Shown here piece after piece: positions 33,456 through 41,926 of a stretch of 64,000 nucleotides of DNA. Every line of letters starts with the position of its first letter. Position 1 is the first letter of the stretch. The stretch comes from Chryseobacterium sp. G0201. GTDB taxonomy: Bacteria > Bacteroidota > Bacteroidia > Flavobacteriales > Weeksellaceae. The notes beneath the pieces were generated by a model. The model was not told the origin of the DNA. It ran no database searches and saw nothing but the letters and a program-made list of their open reading frames with translations. The DNA lies in the NCBI RefSeq assembly GCF_003815655.1, contig NZ_CP033917.1:1550001-1614000 (forward strand), given 5' to 3'. A program made the position numbers and the translations under genes.

Positions 33456-34046
33456 ATGTCTATTCAATCATTAGAAAAATATTTACCAGCTAATACACTT
33501 CAATATTTAAAAAATTGGTTTTTAGATTATTATATTCATATTAAAATTACACGAAACAGGAATTCTAAACTTGGAGATTACAGAAAGCTCCCTGATAATT
33601 CTCATGAAATAACGATAAATTCTACACTTCCGCCACAGCTTTTTTTCTTTGTTTTGACCCACGAATTGGCTCATTTAATAGCATTTGAAAAATACGGAAG
33701 AAGAATTTCCCCACACGGAAATGAATGGAAAGAAACCTTTCGATTAATGCTTCTTGAAAGTGTTGATGTGTATGAGGAAAATTTAAGACCTATTATTGCA
33801 AAATTTTCTAAATCCCCAAAGGCTAATTTCATGGCCAGCCCTGATTTGGTTAAATATTTTCACATTGAAAAACAAGATGATACCTTACAATTTATTGAAG
33901 AACTTCAAAAAGGAGACTATTTTATCTATGGAAATGAGAAGTATTTGTTAGAAGGTCTGATTAAAAAAAACTATCTTTGTAAGAACCTGGCTACTGGGAG
34001 GAAGTATTCTTTCAAACCTTTAGCAAGGGTAGAAAAATGTAGTTAA
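33456..34046 (+). CDS. SprT-like zinc metalloprotease-domain protein
   Basis: A 196-residue protein with the SprT/Spartan zinc motif FVLTHELAHLIAF (HExxH) and a third ligand downstream, ISPHGNEWKETFRLML. C-terminal residues (YLLEGLIKKNYLCKNLATGR) resemble the short zinc-ribbon-like tail but only one Cys is present there. The biological role of bacterial SprT proteins is poorly defined; eukaryotic relatives cleave DNA-protein crosslinks. It starts one base after the TolC-like stop and is followed after two bases by a mannose-1-phosphate guanylyltransferase, so the three are likely cotranscribed. Confidence 0.9.
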   Translation: MSIQSLEKYLPANTLQYLKNWFLDYYIHIKITRNRNSKLGDYRKLPDNSHEITINSTLPPQLFFFVLTHELAHLIAFEKYGRRISPHGNEWKETFRLMLLESVDVYEENLRPIIAKFSKSPKANFMASPDLVKYFHIEKQDDTLQFIEELQKGDYFIYGNEKYLLEGLIKKNYLCKNLATGRKYSFKPLARVEKCS

Positions 34047-34048
34047 AC

Positions 34049-35131
34049 ATGTCAAATTCAGATAAATACTGTGTGATAATGGCTGGAGGAATCGGCAGTA
34101 GATTCTGGCCGTTGAGCACGCAGAAATTTCCAAAACAATTTCAGGATATTTTAGGAACCGGGCGTACGATGATCCAGCAGACGTATGACAGGATCAAAAA
34201 AATCATCCCGAGTGAGAATATATTTGTAATTACGAATAAAGAGTATGTAGCTCTTTCTCATCAGCAATTACCGGAAGTTCCCGAAGATAACATCGTTGGG
34301 GAGCCTTTGATTAAAAATACGGCAGCCTGTAACCTTTACATGGCTAACAAAATAGCTGAGATCAATCCGAATGCGACCATGATCGTTTTGCCGGCAGATC
34401 ATTTGATTTTAAAAGAAGATATTTTTCTGGAAAAAGTGGAGGTGGCTTTTGATCTTGCTTCTAAGCATGATTATCTGGTGACTTTGGGAATTACGCCTAC
34501 AAGACCTGACACTGGTTACGGTTACATACAATTTGTAGACAAAAAAGACTCTGAATATTTTAAAGTAAAAACTTTTACAGAAAAACCAATTCTGGAACTT
34601 GCACAAAGCTTTCTTGAAAGTGGAGATTTCCTTTGGAACGCAGGGATTTTTATCTGGAATGTTAAAAGTATTCATCATGCTTTTGAAATGTATCTTCCTG
34701 AGATGACCCAGCATTTTATGGCTTGTGAATATAATGCGGACAGTGAAAAAAGCTGTATTGAAATTATTTATCCGAAAGTTCAGAAAATTTCTATTGATAA
34801 TGGGATTTTAGAAAAAGCTAAAAACGTTTATGTAATCCCTTCAGACCTTGGTTGGAGTGATTTAGGAACATGGACATCCGTTTATGAAAACGCTGAGAAA
34901 GATGAGAACGAAAACGCGGTAAAGCAAAAACATATTCTGACTTACAACACAGAAGGAAACATCATTCACGTAAAAAACAGCAATAAAGCAGTTGTAATTG
35001 ACGGATTGAAAGACTTTATCGTTGTAGATACAGAGAAAGTTCTATTGATATGTCCTAGAGATCATGATCAGTTAATAAAAGATTACGTTCTTGATCTGAA
35101 AAATTTAAAAAAGGGAGAGAAATTCATTTAA
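34049..35131 (+). CDS. manC: mannose-1-phosphate guanylyltransferase
   Basis: This enzyme makes GDP-mannose from mannose-1-phosphate and GTP for cell-surface polysaccharides and glycoproteins. The 360-residue protein starts with the nucleotidyltransferase signature IMAGGIGSRFWPLSTQKFPKQF split over residues ~10-31 (GGxGxRxWPxS...PKQ), then VGEPLIKNTAACN, IVLPADHLI, FTEKP and WNAGIFIWN. It has the catalytic domain plus a short beta-helix and lacks the fused isomerase domain of longer ManC enzymes. It follows the sprT-like gene closely and precedes a secreted-protein gene by 32 bases. Confidence 0.94.
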   Translation: MSNSDKYCVIMAGGIGSRFWPLSTQKFPKQFQDILGTGRTMIQQTYDRIKKIIPSENIFVITNKEYVALSHQQLPEVPEDNIVGEPLIKNTAACNLYMANKIAEINPNATMIVLPADHLILKEDIFLEKVEVAFDLASKHDYLVTLGITPTRPDTGYGYIQFVDKKDSEYFKVKTFTEKPILELAQSFLESGDFLWNAGIFIWNVKSIHHAFEMYLPEMTQHFMACEYNADSEKSCIEIIYPKVQKISIDNGILEKAKNVYVIPSDLGWSDLGTWTSVYENAEKDENENAVKQKHILTYNTEGNIIHVKNSNKAVVIDGLKDFIVVDTEKVLLICPRDHDQLIKDYVLDLKNLKKGEKFI

Positions 35132-35163
35132 AAAATGGCATAATTTCTGCCACGTTTTGAATT

Positions 35164-35835
35164 ATGATAAAAAATACATCCAAACTTATTTTGTTGGTTT
35201 TCTTTCTTTTAGGTGCGCTTGCGTATTCTCAGGAAAAGAAAAAGTTTAGCAGTATTCCTAATATTCTGAAAGGAATTATACCAAACGATAAAATAGATTT
35301 TTGGGTGTTGGTGTACAATACCTATGCAAAAGATCAGGAGATCAGTATTTCTGGATCTAAGCATGATTATACGCCTCAATTTTCAGGATTTGATCTTTTC
35401 CCCGATGAAGAAAGCTTTTATTATATCGCATATTCTTCAGGAGGAAAAATAAATTACGTTACAGATCTTAGTAGTTTAAAAACATTTATCGGAAAGGTAG
35501 ATAATGTACAGGAAGCCGCAATTATGGCTACTGTAGAAGGATATCTTGTAGATGAAGAATTCAAAGATGTTGCAGGAAATTATTATGAAGACGGTTCGAA
35601 TTATTATCTGGATCTGGGAAAATTGACTTCACAAGAGTGTCCTTACCAGAAAAAGCATTACACATTAACGGTAAATAAGTCTACCGGAGCGATTACCAAT
35701 GTAAAAGACAACGGAGCCTATATTGAGCTTTACAATAAAAAATGCGCCAATAATCCAAGGCTTCTGAAAATCGAAAAGAAAGAAGAACCAAAAGATGAGC
35801 CTAAAAAACCAGCCAAATCAACCAAACGAAAATAA
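35164..35835 (+). CDS. secreted protein of unknown function
   Basis: A 223-residue protein with signal peptide (MIKNTSKLILLVFFLLGALAYSQ). The mature part has no recognised domain; it contains two cysteines late in the chain (SQECPYQ, NKKCANN) that could form a disulfide, and ends in a Lys/Pro-rich tail (EEPKDEPKKPAKSTKRK) that could bind peptidoglycan or nucleic acid. It overlaps the next gene by 41 bases. It is conserved-looking by composition and codon use, but function is not inferable. Confidence 0.8.
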   Translation: MIKNTSKLILLVFFLLGALAYSQEKKKFSSIPNILKGIIPNDKIDFWVLVYNTYAKDQEISISGSKHDYTPQFSGFDLFPDEESFYYIAYSSGGKINYVTDLSSLKTFIGKVDNVQEAAIMATVEGYLVDEEFKDVAGNYYEDGSNYYLDLGKLTSQECPYQKKHYTLTVNKSTGAITNVKDNGAYIELYNKKCANNPRLLKIEKKEEPKDEPKKPAKSTKRK

Positions 35836-36337
35836 CGTCTACGAAACAGAAAGACTCATCCTCCGTCCAATGTCATTGGATGACAGGGAGTTTATTTTTG
35901 AATTGTACAACAGACCAAAATTCATAAAATACATCGGTGATCGTAATTTAAAAACGGTTGAAGATGCAGAGAATTATATCAAAAACAGATTTCTTCCGCA
36001 ATTTGAAAAATTAGGTTTCGGAAATTATTTGGTTGTTACTAAAGATAAAAATGAGAAAATCGGTGGAGTAGGAATCTTCGAAAGAGAAGGCCTGGACATC
36101 GTAGATATTGGATTTTCCCTGTTAGAAGAATTTGAAGGTAAAGGTTATGCTTACGAAGCTGCTCAAAAAGTAAAATCCATCGGAATGGATGATTTTGGGT
36201 TAAAAAAGATCTCTGCCATTACATCAAAAGAGAATTTTTCTTCCCAAAAATTAATCGAAAAATTAGGTTTAAAATTTAAAAATCATGTCACTCTTCCCAA
36301 TGAAGATGAAGAATTGATGTATTACGAAACGGAATAG
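35795..36337 (+). CDS. GNAT-family N-acetyltransferase (RimJ/RimL type)
   Basis: A 180-residue GNAT enzyme. ETERLILRPMSLDDREFIFEL is the RimJ/RimL-type N-terminus, IGFSLLEEFEGKGYAYEA supplies the acetyl-CoA-binding motif A (GKGYA), and KENFSSQKLIEKLGLKF is motif B. It transfers acetyl from acetyl-CoA to an amine; the target is unknown. The only plausible start, the ATG at 35795, lies inside the upstream gene, giving a 41-base overlap in another frame. A 120-bp inverted repeat structure follows the stop. Confidence 0.9.
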   Translation: MSLKNQPNQPNENNVYETERLILRPMSLDDREFIFELYNRPKFIKYIGDRNLKTVEDAENYIKNRFLPQFEKLGFGNYLVVTKDKNEKIGGVGIFEREGLDIVDIGFSLLEEFEGKGYAYEAAQKVKSIGMDDFGLKKISAITSKENFSSQKLIEKLGLKFKNHVTLPNEDEELMYYETE

Positions 36338-36349
36338 TTTCCCATTATG

Positions 36350-36469
36350 TTTGTCATTCTGACGAAGGAAGAATCTAAACTTAATGTTCTTAACCTCTAA
36401 AAATAATTTTAATGGTTAAAGATTTGATTATTAATGAGATTTAGATTCTTCCTTCGTCAGAATGACAAA
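36350..36469. repeat. perfect 30-bp inverted repeat with a 60-bp spacer
   Basis: The left arm 36350-36379 (TTTGTCATTCTGACGAAGGA...) is the exact reverse complement of 36440-36469. The arm resembles the GTCATTCTGA-type intergenic repeats scattered in flavobacterial genomes. It separates convergent genes and may end both transcripts as a long hairpin. Confidence 0.93.
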
Positions 36470-36484
36470 AGAATGTGTTTAAAT

Positions 36485-36934
36485 TTATCCTTCCAAAATC
36501 TGCTCAGCCGCCGTTTTCGAAGTCACTTTTTCAATTACTCTTTTACAAACACCTTTTTCGTCAAAAATAAAAGTTGTTCTTACAATTCCCATATACGTTT
36601 TTCCGAACGTTTTCTTTTCCTGCCAAACCCCGAATTTTTCAATGATATCGCGATTTTCATCTGCAATCAGATCATAAGGAAAAGCAAATTTGTTATGAAA
36701 GTTCTTCTGTTTTTTCACAGAATCTCCGCTTATTCCTAATAATTGGAAGCCTGCTTTTTCCAATTGAGAATAATTGTCACTCAAATTGCAAGCTTCTACC
36801 GTACAAGTCGGAGTATTGGCTTGAGGATAAAAGAAAATAACCAACTTTTTTCCAATTAATTTTGATGAGGTTACCATTTCTCCATCTTGATTTGTTCCTT
36901 CAAATTCTGGTAATTTGTCTCCAACTTTAAGCAT
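36485..36934 (-). CDS. bcp: Bcp/PrxQ-type peroxiredoxin
   Basis: A thiol peroxidase that reduces hydrogen and organic peroxides in the cytoplasm. The 149-residue protein has the peroxidatic Cys in TPTCTVEACNLSDNY (Cys47 within T-x-x-C) and a second Cys five residues later, the atypical 2-Cys pattern of Bcp; FYPQANTPTC is the conserved lead-in and the later GVWQEKKTFGKTYMGIVRTT is typical. A Cys near KGVCKRV is also present. It lies in opposite orientation to nth with a short divergent spacer. Confidence 0.94.
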   Translation of the reverse strand: MLKVGDKLPEFEGTNQDGEMVTSSKLIGKKLVIFFYPQANTPTCTVEACNLSDNYSQLEKAGFQLLGISGDSVKKQKNFHNKFAFPYDLIADENRDIIEKFGVWQEKKTFGKTYMGIVRTTFIFDEKGVCKRVIEKVTSKTAAEQILEG

Positions 36935-36941
36935 AATGATT

Positions 36942-36949
36942 TAATTTTG
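36942..36949 (+). promoter_or_regulatory. putative -7 element for nth
   Basis: TAATTTTG matches TAnnTTTG, 18 bases before the nth ATG. Confidence 0.45.
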
Positions 36950-36967
36950 CTCAAATTTAATGGTTAA

Positions 36968-37588
36968 ATGACAAAAAAGCAAAGAGCCGAGCTTGTGCAA
37001 CTCGAATTAGAGAAATTATATCCTGAAGTTCCCATTCCGTTGGATCACAAAGATCCGTATACATTGATGGTTGCCGTGGCACTTTCTGCGCAGACGACCG
37101 ACAAAAAAGTAAATCAGGTAACGCCTCAATTATTTGCAGTTGCAGATACGCCTGAAAAGATGGCAAAATTGGAGGTTTCTGAAATTAAAGAATTGATCAA
37201 AGAAATCGGATTATCCAATACCAAAGCTAAAAATCTAAAGAAAATGGCAGAAGTATTGGTGGAAAAACATAACAGTATTGTTCCGCAAACTTATCAGGAG
37301 TTAGAAGAATTGGCTGGAGTTGGTCATAAAACAGCTTCCGTGGTGATGAGCCAGGGCTTCGGATTTCCCGCTTTTCCTGTCGATACACACATTCACAGAC
37401 TGATGACGCAATGGAAGCTGACTTCCGGAAAAAACGTCGTAGAAACGGAACGTGATGCAAAAAATATTTGGAAGGAAGAGGTTTGGAATAAACTTCACCT
37501 TCAAATTATTTTTTATGGAAGAGAATATTCTCCTGCAAGAGGAAAAGGAGAGAAGGATTTTATTACGAAGATGATGTTCGATAAATAA
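36968..37588 (+). CDS. nth: endonuclease III-like DNA glycosylase without Fe-S cluster cysteines
   Basis: Nth removes oxidised pyrimidines and cuts the abasic site in base-excision repair. The 206-residue protein has LMVAVALSAQTTDKKVNQVT, the helix-hairpin-helix ELAGVGHKTASVVMSQ with catalytic Lys, and FPVDTHIHRL with catalytic Asp. Canonical Nth ends in a C-x6-C-x2-C-x5-C loop holding a [4Fe-4S] cluster; here the C-terminus (IIFYGREYSPARGKGEKDFI) has no cysteine at all, so no cluster can form. The hairpin terminator begins at its stop codon. Confidence 0.93.
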   Translation: MTKKQRAELVQLELEKLYPEVPIPLDHKDPYTLMVAVALSAQTTDKKVNQVTPQLFAVADTPEKMAKLEVSEIKELIKEIGLSNTKAKNLKKMAEVLVEKHNSIVPQTYQELEELAGVGHKTASVVMSQGFGFPAFPVDTHIHRLMTQWKLTSGKNVVETERDAKNIWKEEVWNKLHLQIIFYGREYSPARGKGEKDFITKMMFDK

Positions 37589-37615
37589 AAAACAACCTCA
37601 AAAAAGGTTGTTTTT
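37588..37615. terminator. bidirectional terminator between nth and the DinB-like gene
   Basis: Perfect AAAAACAACCT/AGGTTGTTTTT stem followed on the plus strand by T-rich sequence. It overlaps the last codons of the convergent DinB-like gene. Confidence 0.85.
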
Positions 37616-38080
37616 ACTATTGAAAATATGTTTTTGATTATCCAGTAATCTTCTATGATAATTGATCTGCCCCAAATGATAACTTAAATGTCCAAACAAA
37701 TGGATCAGAAAATATTCGGTTGTCATTTTATATCCTAAAGGTTCAATAGGATATTCTTTTTCCAGATCATTTTCATTAAGCTGATTGAGTGTTTTGATGA
37801 CAATATCTAATGTTCCTTTAATTTTTTCAATTAACTCAGTACGTGGAATATTTTTTAATGAAAACTCAAGTTCTCTGTTTCTCACATAACCGGAATTTCC
37901 CAGTATTGCTCCGAAAAAATGATTAAGATTTCCAACCAAGTGAAGACAAAGATTTCCAGCCGAATTGGCAATATTTTCATCTGTTTTCCACATTGAAGTT
38001 TCGTTTTGATAAGCTTCAATTTCTGTTTTTAATTTATTGAGATCTCTGGTGTAGAGAGATTTTAGGCTTTCTGTTATCAT
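37598..38080 (-). CDS. DinB-family four-helix protein
   Basis: A 160-residue DinB/YfiT-like putative metalloenzyme. The metal-binding histidines are suggested by LCLHLVGNLNHFFGA (~45-60) and GHLSYHLGQINYHRR (~130-145). Bacillithiol- or mycothiol-dependent transferases share this fold, but the substrate here is unknown. The 3' end shares a hairpin terminator with nth. It is preceded by a terminator that closes the DUF885 gene, so it is transcribed alone. Confidence 0.88.
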   Translation of the reverse strand: MITESLKSLYTRDLNKLKTEIEAYQNETSMWKTDENIANSAGNLCLHLVGNLNHFFGAILGNSGYVRNRELEFSLKNIPRTELIEKIKGTLDIVIKTLNQLNENDLEKEYPIEPLGYKMTTEYFLIHLFGHLSYHLGQINYHRRLLDNQKHIFNSKNNLF

Positions 38081-38122
38081 TTTGATGATATTTATTATTG
38101 AATGGATTTTCTGTTAAACAAA

Positions 38123-38150
38123 AGACGGAGCTTTTATGATTGCTCCGTCT
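38123..38150 (-). terminator. terminator after the DUF885 gene
   Basis: Perfect 9-bp GC-rich stem AGACGGAGC/GCTCCGTCT; minus-strand read continues TTTTGTTT. It lies 24 bases past the stop. Confidence 0.85.
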
Positions 38151-38173
38151 AAATTATATAAATTTTTCAAATA

Positions 38174-39970
38174 TTACTTCTGCTTCTTCGCCCAAAGCTC
38201 CATTTTTCTGTTCAAAACATCCAAAGGAAGACAACCCTGACTCAACACTTCATCATGGAATTTTGCCAAGCTAAACTTATTTCCAAGTTGTTTTTTATAT
38301 TGATCTCTCAATTCACGGATTCTCAACGAACCGATTTTATATCCTAAAGCCTGTCCAGGCATTGCCATGTATCTCTCAACTTCTGCAGTTGCACCGGCTT
38401 CATCATAAGAAATATTGCTTAGGAAATATTTGATAGCTTCTTCTCTCGACATTTTTCCGGTGTGAATTCCTGTGTCAACAACCAATCTTACAGCTCTCAA
38501 CATCTGGTCGCTTAAATATCCCATTTTCTGATAAGGATCTGTATACAAACCGAATTCCGGACCTAAAGTTTCGCAATAATGAGCCCAACCTTCACCGTAA
38601 GCTCCAAACCAACCGAATCTCATGAACTTTGGTAATTTAGTATTTTCCTGTTGCAGAGAAACCTGATAATGATGTCCAGGAATGGCTTCATGCAGGAAAA
38701 GCGACTCCATTCCAGATGTTACATTGAATTTTGAAGGATCCGGAAGCGGAACATAGAAAATTCCCGGTCTTTTTCCATCAGGAGTTCCCTGGATATATTC
38801 TGCGCTTGCACTTGCTTCTCTGAATTTTTCCGTCTGTCTGATCTCAAATTTTGTTTTTGGAGTTACACTGAACATCGTTTTTAACTTCGGAGTTATTTTA
38901 GCTAAAATCCCGTTGAATCCGGCTAAAACTTCCTTAGAAGTCTTGTAAGGCATCGCTTTTGGATCAGTTTTTACAAAATTGATGAATTCTTCCAACGTTC
39001 CTGTAAATCCAACTTGTTGTTTTACTTTTTCCATTTCAGCACGAAGCATCGCAACTTGTTGAAGTCCTATTTTATTAATTTCTTCGGGAGATTTATTGGT
39101 TGTCGTCCAGCTTTTTACATAATAAGCATAGATGTCGCTTCCTTTCGGCAGGCTGTTGTAACCGTCTGTATCTCTTCCTTTTGGCAGGTATTCTGTTTCT
39201 AAAAATTTACCCATCTTAGTGTAAGCAGGAATTATTTTTTTAGCAATAGCTTCCTGATACAATTTTGTGAATTTATCTTTTTGAGCTTGTGTAAAATCTT
39301 TCGGGAATTTTTCAATAGGTCCGTAGAAAATATTTTTTTCAAAATCCGGAGTGATGATTTCTTCAGCTTTCATCTGAGGAATCATCTTTACAATTAGTTT
39401 TTTAGGCAAAACCACTTTATTATTGATTCCTTCTTTGAAATTTTCAATCGCGGCATCGATCCACAAAGGAAATTTTTCCATTCTTTTTAACCAGTCTTCG
39501 TAATCTTTTTCTGTTTTAAAGGGCTGACTTCCTTCTCCACTTCCATACAAAGGAAAATTTAATGGTAATCCTCCAAATTGGGTAAACGGAATATATTCGG
39601 GATGATAAGTATAGGCTTCAATTTTATCTTTTAAAGTATAATCCAAAACGTCATATACCACTTTATCGTCATCAGAAAGGTTTTTATAATCTACCTGATC
39701 CAGCTGTTTCTGAACAGAATTATAAAATGCTACTTCTCCGGAAATAAAGTCTTTATCGATGTTTATCGGAAGCTGATCATTATATCTGAGATCTCCCTGT
39801 GACGTAGCTTCCAACGGATAGAGTTTTAGATATTGCTCATAATAATTTGAAGCAATAGAATCTATGTTTGTCGGAGTCACTTTCGTTAGCGGAGAATCGG
39901 ATTTTTTACATGAAATTAAGCTTGCTGCCAAGCCTAATCCTAAAATACTTTTCGATAAAATGTTTTTCAT
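38174..39970 (-). CDS. DUF885 lipoprotein, putative zinc metallopeptidase
   Basis: A ~598-residue DUF885-family protein. The start at 39970 gives MKNILSKSILGLGLAASLISC, a lipoprotein signal peptide with lipobox LISC; the open frame continues upstream to 40075 but that part is not signal-like. The catalytic-type motif LHEAIPGHHYQVS (~HExxxxHH) and downstream GEGWAHYCETLGPEFG match the peptidase M2/M3-like site of DUF885. It is anchored to an outer membrane and probably degrades peptides in the periplasm. A terminator follows. Confidence 0.9.
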   Translation of the reverse strand: MKNILSKSILGLGLAASLISCKKSDSPLTKVTPTNIDSIASNYYEQYLKLYPLEATSQGDLRYNDQLPINIDKDFISGEVAFYNSVQKQLDQVDYKNLSDDDKVVYDVLDYTLKDKIEAYTYHPEYIPFTQFGGLPLNFPLYGSGEGSQPFKTEKDYEDWLKRMEKFPLWIDAAIENFKEGINNKVVLPKKLIVKMIPQMKAEEIITPDFEKNIFYGPIEKFPKDFTQAQKDKFTKLYQEAIAKKIIPAYTKMGKFLETEYLPKGRDTDGYNSLPKGSDIYAYYVKSWTTTNKSPEEINKIGLQQVAMLRAEMEKVKQQVGFTGTLEEFINFVKTDPKAMPYKTSKEVLAGFNGILAKITPKLKTMFSVTPKTKFEIRQTEKFREASASAEYIQGTPDGKRPGIFYVPLPDPSKFNVTSGMESLFLHEAIPGHHYQVSLQQENTKLPKFMRFGWFGAYGEGWAHYCETLGPEFGLYTDPYQKMGYLSDQMLRAVRLVVDTGIHTGKMSREEAIKYFLSNISYDEAGATAEVERYMAMPGQALGYKIGSLRIRELRDQYKKQLGNKFSLAKFHDEVLSQGCLPLDVLNRKMELWAKKQK

Positions 39971-40084
39971 TTTCAGAATCTTTATGAAAACAAAAGTAAG
40001 TATTATTGAAGTAAACCGATTATTAATAAACTCGATTTTTAGAAAAATAATTTTCAAAAAATTTTCCGCTTTCAATCTATTTTT

Positions 40085-40092
40085 TATCTTTG
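40085..40092 (+). promoter_or_regulatory. putative -7 element for the gene at 40142
   Basis: TATCTTTG exactly matches TAnnTTTG, 49 bases before the ATG. The upstream -33 is TTTC rather than TTTG. Confidence 0.5.
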
Positions 40093-40141
40093 CTGAAAAC
40101 GTTTAACAATCATATTTATTACAGCTCTTTTTTAAGAAATA

Positions 40142-40603
40142 ATGAAAGGGATTTTAAAAATTTACCATCCGGAGGAAACGCTAACATACAATATTAGAAA
40201 TACTTATTGCAAGGCGGTTTACAGTAACCAAGAACATTTTCTTGAGGTTGAAATAATCACGGATGACAGCTTAGATCATGTAGACGATGATTCTTTACAC
40301 TACAATTTTCCACAGCTTTCGCTGAATATTTTCGATTTTCCTATCGAGACAGCGGAAATAGAAGGAAAAACTATTCAAATCAATGATTCTGAAGAGGAAA
40401 CCTATACAGAAGTAGATCTTTTTGACGATGAAGATGCTTTTATCTATGATAATGAGCTTCAATTCGAGAAAAACGAAGAAGACGTGCTTCAGGTGATTTG
40501 GAAAGGAAATATTGATGATTTCTACACAGGATCCGGCAAACCGATTCCTTTTAGGCTCAAATGCGAATTTAAACAAGATGAGATTGTGGTAGACGAAGAT
40601 TAA
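40142..40603 (+). CDS. acidic conserved hypothetical protein
   Basis: A 153-residue soluble, very acidic protein (many Asp and Glu, for example DDSLDHVDDDSLHYNF and EETYTEVDLFDDEDAF). It has no signal peptide and is predicted beta-rich (KGILKIYHPEETLTYN). I recognise no domain. It has its own promoter-like element, and a weak hairpin overlaps its stop. The exbB operon starts 175 bases downstream with a separate -7 element. Confidence 0.7.
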   Translation: MKGILKIYHPEETLTYNIRNTYCKAVYSNQEHFLEVEIITDDSLDHVDDDSLHYNFPQLSLNIFDFPIETAEIEGKTIQINDSEEETYTEVDLFDDEDAFIYDNELQFEKNEEDVLQVIWKGNIDDFYTGSGKPIPFRLKCEFKQDEIVVDED

Positions 40604-40613
40604 TTTAATCTTC
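40595..40613 (+). terminator. weak hairpin at the end of the gene at 40142
   Basis: GAAGATTAA/TTAATCTTC symmetric sequence overlapping the stop codon; short T-tract after it. Confidence 0.4.
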
Positions 40614-40740
40614 TCTTCAATAGTTTTATAATCAGATTTCTTTTCAAAATATTTTGGAAAGAAATTTGCTGTTGATAAAAAATAACAAAATTTAAGGTGT
40701 TTTTAAGCATTTTTTAAGACATCAATTCATAATATTCAAC

Positions 40741-40748
40741 TACTTTTG
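40741..40748 (+). promoter_or_regulatory. putative -7 element for the exbB operon
   Basis: TACTTTTG matches TAnnTTTG, 30 bases before the exbB ATG. Confidence 0.5.
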
Positions 40749-40778
40749 TCGTTAAAACCTTTATAAATACTAATATTA

Positions 40779-41483
40779 ATGCTGCTAACGGAACTTACTC
40801 AGATTTTATTTGCACAAATAACTGCGCCTGCAGTTGCAACAGATGATTTAGAATTTTCATTTTGGAAGATCATGTTCCACGGTGGAGCTTTCGCCAAAAT
40901 AGTAATGTTTACCGTGTTGGCACTTGGTGTGTTTTCGGTATATCTGTTTTTTGAACGTTTTTTCTTTATTAAAAGAGTGACTTCAAAAACGGATGCCAAT
41001 TTCATGGATAACATTGAAGATTTTATTAAAGAAGGCAAAATAGAATCTGCTGCAGATTACTGTAAAAGACAAAACTCTCCTGAAGGAAGGATTCTAGAAA
41101 AGGGAATATCGAGATTGGGACGTCCGGTTTCTGACATTGTAAGCGCCATGGAATCTCAGGCTCAGGTAGAAGTAGCGAATATGGAAAAAAACCTTAACCT
41201 TTTGGCCGTTGTACCGAGTATTGCACCGATGTTAGGGCTTTTGGGAACGGTTATCGGGATGATCATTGCATTCTTTAATCTATCTCATGCGTCAGGATCT
41301 TTCTCTCCGAAAACATTGTCTGAAGGTATTTATACGGCGTTGGGACAGACGGCGGTTGGTCTTGCAGTGGCAATTCCGGCAAACTTTTTCTACAATATTC
41401 TTTTAACAAGAATTGATAAATTTGTATTGAAAGCGCAGAATATGTCCGGCGAATTTTTAGATCTTATCAATAAACCTTTATAA
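40779..41483 (+). CDS. exbB: ExbB/TolQ proton-channel protein
   Basis: A 234-residue MotA/TolQ/ExbB family inner-membrane protein. One helix lies at ~35-58 (IVMFTVLALGVFSVYLFF), and two follow at ~145-170 (VVPSIAPMLGLLGTVIGMII) and ~185-205 (GQTAVGLAVAIPANFFY), with the conserved P-x-x-G-L-L-G-T-V and A-x-x-A-P-like cores. Together with ExbD it uses the proton gradient to drive TonB-dependent transport. exbD begins 10 bases downstream and a TonB-like gene follows, forming a standard operon with a terminator at the end. Confidence 0.94.
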   Translation: MLLTELTQILFAQITAPAVATDDLEFSFWKIMFHGGAFAKIVMFTVLALGVFSVYLFFERFFFIKRVTSKTDANFMDNIEDFIKEGKIESAADYCKRQNSPEGRILEKGISRLGRPVSDIVSAMESQAQVEVANMEKNLNLLAVVPSIAPMLGLLGTVIGMIIAFFNLSHASGSFSPKTLSEGIYTALGQTAVGLAVAIPANFFYNILLTRIDKFVLKAQNMSGEFLDLINKPL

Positions 41484-41493
41484 ATCTTTCCAG

Positions 41494-41892
41494 ATGAAAA
41501 TTCAGAGAAGAAATAAAGCGAATCCCGAATTCAGTTTGGCAGCGATGACCGATGTTATCTTGCTGATGCTGATATTCTTTATGATTACTTCGTCAGCAGC
41601 CAATCAAAGCGCTATTGAGGTGAATCTGCCAAAAGCGGGAGCCGTAGAAGATAATATTCCGAATCCTTTGGTGGTAAGTATAAAACCGGACGGAACTTAT
41701 TTTGTGGATGATAGTCCTGTAACGAAAGATCAATTGGAACCAGTGATTGTCAATAAATTAACTAACCAGACCAACAAATCTTTTACCATTCGTGCAGACG
41801 AAAATACAATGCATAAAGATGTTGTTTTTGTAATGGAAATTGCTGAAAAGAATAAATTCAATATTGCCATTGCGACGGTTAAAGATAAATAA
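41494..41892 (+). CDS. exbD: ExbD/TolR biopolymer transport protein
   Basis: A 132-residue ExbD-family protein with one N-terminal helix carrying the proton-relay Asp: FSLAAMTDVILLMLIFFMIT. The rest is periplasmic, with AIEVNLPKAG and SFTIRADENTMHKDVVFVME typical of the family. It forms the stator with ExbB at the inner membrane. It lies between exbB and the TonB-like gene. Confidence 0.95.
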   Translation: MKIQRRNKANPEFSLAAMTDVILLMLIFFMITSSAANQSAIEVNLPKAGAVEDNIPNPLVVSIKPDGTYFVDDSPVTKDQLEPVIVNKLTNQTNKSFTIRADENTMHKDVVFVMEIAEKNKFNIAIATVKDK

Positions 41893-41926
41893 TAACTCCG
41901 AAAATATCGGGAAGGATCATTTTAAG

